Positions 58,486 through 64,000 of a stretch of 64,000 bases of DNA are shown here, one piece after another; position 1 is the first letter of the stretch; each line of letters starts with the position of its first letter. Source of the stretch: Bidens hawaiensis (Eukaryota; Streptophyta; Magnoliopsida; Asterales; Asteraceae); the NCBI GenBank assembly GCA_021521415.1, contig JAIQDT010001094.1, positions 186,001-250,000 of the forward strand, read 5' to 3'. Position numbers and translations under genes: made by a program. The notes beneath the pieces are model-generated. The model ran no database searches, was not told where the DNA came from, and saw only the letters and a list, made by a program, of their open reading frames with translations.

Positions 58486-60520
58486 AGACCATGAACGAGT
58501 CTAAAATATCCTAAGGCATATAAAATAATTCAAATATAGCTTTCAAAATGCACCATCACAAGTGAGACCATGTAAAACTATTCAATTCACTGTAACGAGT
58601 AAAATCGTTTAAAATTGTATTTCGGTGTTTATGCTAGCCCAAATCGTAAAAGAGTAAAAAGGGCATCATGAACTCACCTGAATCAACCGAACACCTGCAA
58701 TGAGCTAGGAAATCCCTAACTGCACAATCACAAGCAAGGGCCTGTAAATTATACACAACGCGTTACTAAACTAGACGGTATGAACACTCTAGCCTAATGG
58801 GCCGTTCAAGCCCAACAACTTGGCCCAAGGCCCAACAACTTGGCCCAAGGCCCAACCACTTGACCCAAGGCCCAACACTTTGGCCCAAGGCCCAACAACT
58901 TGGCCTAAGGCCCAACGATAATCAAATCGGGTCGAATGCGCGCGAAATAAACCTTAAAACCATTTGTTAAACGAATCAGCCCCGAATGGACCAAATTCCA
59001 TTTTAAATCTTTTCATTCGTCAAGATTATGTCACCCGAGTTGATAGGGTTGACGGTTCCTTTTTACAACTCTTACTTTAACGTTTAAACGAAAATTCACG
59101 CACCGCCGACTCGATTGACGAAGCACTAACCCCAACAGCCCCGTGCATCAAAAATATAATTTTCCCATAGCCCTTAAACCCCCCTAGGGCTGTACAAACT
59201 GATTCGGTCGGTCATCCGATCGTTTAACGCATCAAACTCAACAATTGCCAATCCTACACCCGATAAACCCTAGTTTTCGAACTAAAATCGATTGACCGAC
59301 CTAAACACCTCCATTGGCCATGAAATTTTAGTATATTGTAAGTGACATACCTAAGAATATGACGGAGTACGAACTTCAATTATAACAGCCCCGAAAGATG
59401 CGAGAAAGGGCAGCCACCGGTTAAGCCTAAAACGAACTTATTGATCAATACGAATATAACATGCAGATTTTAGCATGCAAAAATGTATTTTATTACACAA
59501 GAAAACCATGGAATTAAATTATTAAATTTTTATCAGTGTTACATAAATATCTTAAGTTTATAAAAATATTTTTATTATATTTTTCTAGTGGACACAAAAA
59601 TCATAAAAATTCTTCTAACACAGAAAGGTATGTGCAGCTATTTCAGCTGCGCAACAAAATGGTTTTATTTTTATAAAATTCATTACCCAGCCAAATTAAA
59701 CGATTCCAATTGGGTTTGGTTCCTAACTCAAAATATTAACTTCCAGAAGTGGAACCAACCAATTTAGACTTGTCAAAAAAAGGTTATGATGTCGGGAAGA
59801 CGGACCATAATCCGTCGTCCCGCATCAGGTTTGACACTCGATTTTATAAAATCATAAAAACTATTCAAATCTCGTCCAAAAATTACGTATTATACCTTTC
59901 TGGAAACTAGACTCAAAGTAGAACATCATGGAATCAAGAATCAATCAAAAACAGTGGATTAACATCGCGTTACAGACCCTACAATAAACGTATACGAATC
60001 TGTCAGCAAGCTGTTATAATCAAAACTCAATCTTAACGACCAATAAGCGCGTTCATATGATCAATTAAGGTGTAAAAGACATGGGGAATCATAAAACCGA
60101 CTTTGAATTGAAGTTTTCACGGCTGAAACTTGGCTAGGCAGAAGAAAAACGAGCAGGGGGTCCAGGTCCGACGGCTGCAAATAGGTTTAGGGTTTGAGTT
60201 TTCTTTTGTTTTATGATATAAAATTGTTACATCCAAGTCCCTCCAAATTGAAGTATGTAGCAACTTGGGTGGAAAGTTAAGTGAGAACGTTTACGAGGTT
60301 TGCAAGGAGCTCCCGGGAGAATGCCGGGTCAAGCCCGAAAGGTGTACATAACACTACAAGATTAAACCTTTTGTCGGAAATTAACGGACATTACACACGA
60401 TCTTCGAGTGAAGGTTGCGGTTGGGTCTCCAGTATGCATTGAGAAGGGAAGGAGAAGTCAAGTCTTGGTTGTGAGGTTACACACATAATTATTAAGTAAT
60501 ACGATAATTGAAATAAAGTT
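58486..60520 (-). mobile_element. Diverged LTR of a related family in opposite orientation
   Basis: Blocks of the reverse complement of the gypsy LTR are recognisable here: GAAACTAGACTCAAAGT (59906), AACTTCCAGAAGTGGAACCAACC (59739) and TTACATCCAAGTCCCTCC (60227), in the right order. Divergence is much larger than between the two LTRs of the young element. A 20-bp minisatellite of GGCCCAACAACTTGGCCCAA lies at 58810-58917. Ends are not resolved. Confidence 0.5.
58810..58917. repeat. 20-bp minisatellite
   Basis: About five copies of GGCCCAACAACTTGGCCCAA with single substitutions. GGCCCAA is inversely repeated as TTGGCCC inside each unit, so each can fold. Confidence 0.8.
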
Positions 60521-61904
60521 TTAATGAGAAATTTTATTTGTAAAATAGTATAATTATATATTTAATCATAGTAATTTTGATTTGAAGGAGTAATCTTCAT
60601 CACTGAATTGCCAGCCTCATCACACACACATATTTAATGCTCACCCCCACTTGTGCTCGTTAAGGTGTTAGCGGGCATTTGAAATAACGCCTCATTTGAA
60701 GGAGGTGTAATGGTCTTTAACAATCAATTGCTAGCTACATCAGCATCTATAACGTCCAACAAGCATCTACTATGTCCAGTCTAATATATAATATGCTTAT
60801 CTTGAAATAGAAACAAGCGAAATATCATGAAGATAAATAAAAAAAGAAATATTGCTTTTGTTTATTTGAAATCATAGTAAATTTGTATTATACATTTCTA
60901 TAGTTGGATGCCCAAGGACCCCAACTTTCCCTTCACATCGGACTAGTCATACATGAATCTCTCTCTTTCTCTCTCTCTCTCTTCCATCTTCACATTTCTC
61001 GTCTTTATCAGCTCTTAAAGACGAATTTAACCCCTTCTTTACAATGACCATCTTAGAATTCACAATCTCTCTCTCTTCACTTTCATGTCGACTACCACCT
61101 ATGGACATGACCGAAGACGCAATGAAGATGGTTTTATTGAACATGGTTTTTATGCTCCGTATGTATTTTTTTTAGTATCGCTATAATAATATAGTACAAC
61201 CATTACTCATTGGAGATATCTTGAAAGTTAAAATTACACCATTGAATCCACCGGAGATTACTCATCTTAGATGTTACCTACCAAAAACTGATTGCCTTTA
61301 CCTCCCTAATGTTTTTTCAAGTGGATCTTTCCTTGTTTGAGAATGCCATGCCTTTTTCTTGCTCTTCAAATGCACCAAGATGTTAGAATTCACATGTAAA
61401 GATTCTTTTGACACCTCGTTATCTGGCATAAGGTTGTGATATTCAAAGAGATGGCAAACCTAGAAAGCAAAGATAGGAGGGATTCAACAGTCAACACCAA
61501 GTAACCAACTACATATAAACCAAGCTTGCTATGTAAGATGAAGTGAAGATATCTTTAGCCGTCTCAGCCGGAAGCCTTGACCAAATGATTTATGACCCAC
61601 AAGTATTTTCTAGGAAAATGGCTGTTATATAATATAAAAAAAAAGATAATAAAAGGAAAATCAGAATACCACTTCATCAACCCCGCGTTTACGTCATATT
61701 CTTGGTTTATTCGGTTTGAAATTACAAAAAAAAAAAAAAAAAAAAAAAGATTAAGTAGCAAGCAAACATTTCTCGAATATTCAAGATTTCCAAAATAATT
61801 AGGTATTTTTATTTTTTCTTTATTTTAAGCAAATGTTTAGATTACTTCGAAACAGAAGGCAAGCGTGCAACAAGCTGCGCCGCTAAAACTATGTAAACCA
61901 AATT
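60521..61904. other. Intergenic sequence, nothing recognised
   Basis: Contains a CT-rich tract near 60960-60985, (A)n near 61727-61748 and short open frames without family resemblance. No gene can be supported. Confidence 0.35.
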
Positions 61905-62668
61905 ATTATAATTAAAACTTTTTTTTTCTCAAAATAGCCTAATTTGACCAAAACATTTTTTTTTTCAAAAATAGCCAGGATTACATAAAATCCTCAAAAT
62001 AACCTATTTTTTTCCGTCAGATCCAACGGAATTTCAATACCTTCCGACAACAATTTTAGGCCTTTAAAATCACGCAATGTGTCAACGTATTAATGGATAT
62101 GACTGGATTCGTTAAAGTACCATCTGATCCGACGAAATTTAATGGAAGTGACGGAATTCACCATATTCTACCTCTCAATCCTTAAACCTCAATAACCAAT
62201 TTCTATCTCCGTCTTTCTTATTTCTCTACAAAATCAAGCAAATCAATAGTCTAAATCGCTTAATTTTTTGTGGAGAACACAACCATAGTGTTCAATTTCA
62301 CTCTAGAGTCTAGAATTCAAAATCAAAAATCCCCGAAATGAAAATATAGTGTTCGAAGAACAAATTAAACAGTCGGATCCGATAGAAACATGAACTGAAC
62401 CGTTATACCCGACTGTTTATTATTACGTCACCTAGAACACGACATCCGTCAGATAGCTTAAAAAAACGTCAGATCCTCAGGAAAATAATTTGAATAAGTG
62501 TCAACATCTGATAGGCTATGCTAATGCGTCAGATAAGTTCTTGTTTCCATTGGATCCGACAGAAAAAATAAGCTATTTTAAGAATTTTTTTTTTAAAAAG
62601 CCAAATGCTATTTCTGAAAAAAAAGTCGGTCAAAATAGGTTATTTTAAGAATTAAAAAATATATATAT
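61905..62668. mobile_element. Non-autonomous DNA element with long inverted ends
   Basis: The left end carries CTCAAAATAGCCTAATTTGACC, then AAAATAGCCAGG and TTTTTTCCGTCAGATCCAACGG. The right end, reversed, carries TTAAAATAACCTATTTTGACC, then AAATAGCATTTGG and TTTTTCTGTCGGATCCAATGG in the same order. The inverted ends are thus about 130-140 bp, degenerate, as in Mutator-type miniature elements. I did not find a target duplication. It lies 250 bp upstream of the SRC2-like start codon. Confidence 0.5.
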
Positions 62669-62813
62669 ATATAATAACTTACATACGATGACAACAAAAC
62701 ATTAAATAACTAACGTTTGCTTAACGGTAACAACGTTGTTGGTTTCCTCGAAACTGTCTTCTCGTGTTCTCCGTCTGTTCCTTATCTACAAAAACTCGGT
62801 TCCTAAATTCCAA

Positions 62814-62823
62814 CTATATATAC
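62814..62823 (+). promoter_or_regulatory. Candidate TATA box of the SRC2-like gene
   Basis: CTATATATAC lies 96 bp before the ATG at 62919. A longer AT run at 62658-62670 is an alternative but lies within the miniature element. Confidence 0.45.
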
Positions 62824-62856
62824 ATATTCATATATTCATCATCTCCAATTCCATTC

Positions 62857-62897
<41 letters not shown>
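62857..62897 (+). repeat. (AAT)n microsatellite in the 5' untranslated region
   Basis: About 13 ATA units end 21 bp before the start codon at 62919. The frame through the tract is open and would read as polyasparagine from an upstream ATG at 62736, but the protein family starts at the later methionine. Confidence 0.85.
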
Positions 62898-62898
<1 letters not shown>

Positions 62899-62918
62899 TT
62901 CAACTCAAGCAAGCAACC

Positions 62919-63799
62919 ATGACTCAAATACCACTAGAACTCAAACTCATCTCAGCAAAAGGACTTAACAAAGTCAACCTCATCGCCAAAATGGATGTCT
63001 ACGCCATCGTCTACATCACCGGCAACGGGAAACAAGTCCAGAAGCAGAAAACCGGTGTCGATAAAGACGGAGACTCCAATCCCACGTGGAATCATCCGAT
63101 GAAGTTTACGATAGATGAGCACGCTGCGTTACAAAACCTATTAACTCTTGTTGTTGATATCAAAGCGGAAGGCTTGTTGGTGGATAAAGACGTAGGAGAA
63201 GTACATGTTCCGGTTATGGAGCTTTTGGACGGTTATTCGGTTGGAGGGAAACCGTTACAGTTTGTTAGTTATCAGGTCAGGAAACCGAATGGCAAACCGA
63301 AAGGCGAACTCAATTTTTCGTATAAGTTCGGTAAGGTTGAGGAGCCGGTGATGGCGTATCCACCGGGGAAAGATAATAAGTTGGACGAGCCTGTTACGGC
63401 TTATCCAACGGTGGGTTATGGAAATAGTTCATTATACCCACCGTTATATACAGCAGCGGACGGTGCTGGTTCGGGAATTTATCCACCACCACCGGCCGCT
63501 GCTGCTGGTACTTATCCTCCTGTGGGAGGAGTGTATTATCCTCCTACGGGGTACGCTCAACCACAGGTGGGATATGGGTACCAGTACCAGCAGTCAGGTT
63601 ACAATGGTTACCCTCCGCCTCCACCAATAGGGTCGGAGGGTATCCTTCACAACCACAAAAGCCTCAGAAGAATAAATTAGGTCTTGGATTGGGAGCTGGA
63701 TTATTGGGAGGAGCGTTGGGCGGTTTATTGCTAGGGGATATTGTGTCGGACGCTGCTAGCTGTGGCGGCTGTGGTGGTGGTTGCGGTGGCGGGTGTTGA
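62919..63799 (+). CDS. SRC2: SRC2-like C2-domain protein, C-terminal tail out of frame
   Basis: Starts MTQIPLELKLISAKGLNKVN, which is the usual start of this family. Residues about 1-130 form a C2 domain with KMDVYAIVYITGNGKQ, SNPTWNHPMKF and DKDVGEVHVPVMELLDGY. A proline- and tyrosine-rich part follows (YPPVGGVYYPPTGYAQPQVG). SRC2 proteins are small plant C2 proteins linked with cold and other stress and with membranes, by family knowledge. The main frame ends at 63680 (253 residues) after PPPPPIGSEGIL. Another frame of the same strand, from about 63630, reads the typical family tail NKLGLGLGAGLLGGALGG and CGGCGGGCGGGC to a stop at 63797-63799. So one small indel near 63620-63640 has put the tail out of frame, or the sequence has an error. 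Confidence 0.8.
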
Positions 63800-64000
63800 A
63801 ACCTCCAAAAGTGTGAATTGGTTCGTAGTAATTGTCATCCTAAAATCAAAAGAGATGGATTAAGGATAGTTGTACATGTATTTTAGTTTTGTTATAAGTC
63901 GACTAAATTAATAATGTAGAGGCTAAAGTTTGGCATAAAACAACCTATGGCCGAAAACAATTCAAGTGTTGATATTGTCTATTCATGATGGATAAATAAA
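63800..64000 (+). other. 3' flank of the SRC2-like gene
   Basis: A+T-rich sequence with an AATAAA at the very end of the window (63995-64000), a possible polyadenylation signal. Confidence 0.4.

Noticed and set aside
60947..61144. Minus-strand ORF rich in E, R and K
   Set aside because: Its end lies in a CT microsatellite; no domain or splice context supports a gene.
62736..62918. Upstream ATG extending the SRC2-like protein by 61 residues
   Set aside because: The extension reads through the (AAT)n tract as polyasparagine and lies over the candidate TATA box; the family begins at the methionine at 62919.

Overview
This 64-kb window is nuclear DNA of a flowering plant. It has introns with GT/AG borders, chromovirus, copia and LINE retroelements, hAT elements with 8-bp target duplications, and two recognisable plant gene types. 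The transposon families look like those of Asteraceae, but that is an impression from memory and not proven here. At least two thirds of the window is transposable-element sequence.

Layout. (1) 1-1556: end of an LTR with a TATA box and tandem repeats. (2) 3453-5421: two hAT-type miniature elements lying head to head, forming a long palindrome, with a third hAT element nested in the second. (3) About 6.8-9.5 kb: spliced, coding-like segments on the minus strand that I do not recognise. (4) 9611-11228: a small element with terminal direct repeats, a tRNA-type primer site and a minisatellite interior. (5) About 11.54-12.44 kb: an old LTR of the family seen next. (6) 12932-40130: one 27-kb nested transposon block. 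The outer layer is a LINE. It is split by a gag-only LTR element (13806-36102, minus strand), which is split by a chromovirus-type solo LTR (19275-34661), which is split by a 12.8-kb copia element with an envelope-like ORF (21807-34633). That copia element carries a short SINE/RTE-tail insertion. A hAT element with a BED zinc finger sits in the left LTR of the gag-only element. Nearly every layer has flanking target-site duplications in this sequence, so the order of insertion can be read directly.

(7) 40217-45094: an intact-looking eight-exon gene for an AlaX-type alanyl-tRNA editing protein. Its start codon lies only 76 bp after the LINE duplication, and intron 5 holds a 5'-truncated RTE LINE. 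(8) 47604-58480: a young chromodomain gypsy (Tekay-like) element with LTRs of about 2.68 kb that differ at roughly 1% of sites; its ORFs are broken by stops. (9) About 58.5-60.5 kb: a diverged LTR of a related family in the opposite orientation. (10) 61.9-62.67 kb: a long-TIR non-autonomous DNA element. (11) 62919-63799: an SRC2-like C2-domain gene whose Gly/Cys-rich tail is out of frame.

The two host genes are not functionally linked as far as I can see: one proofreads mischarged tRNA, the other belongs to a stress-associated C2/Pro-rich membrane-binding family. The main biological interest is the readable insertion history, the placement of the 27-kb block against the AlaX gene, the loss of a splice donor in AlaX, and several odd non-autonomous element designs. 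I did not find a clearly new biochemical system.
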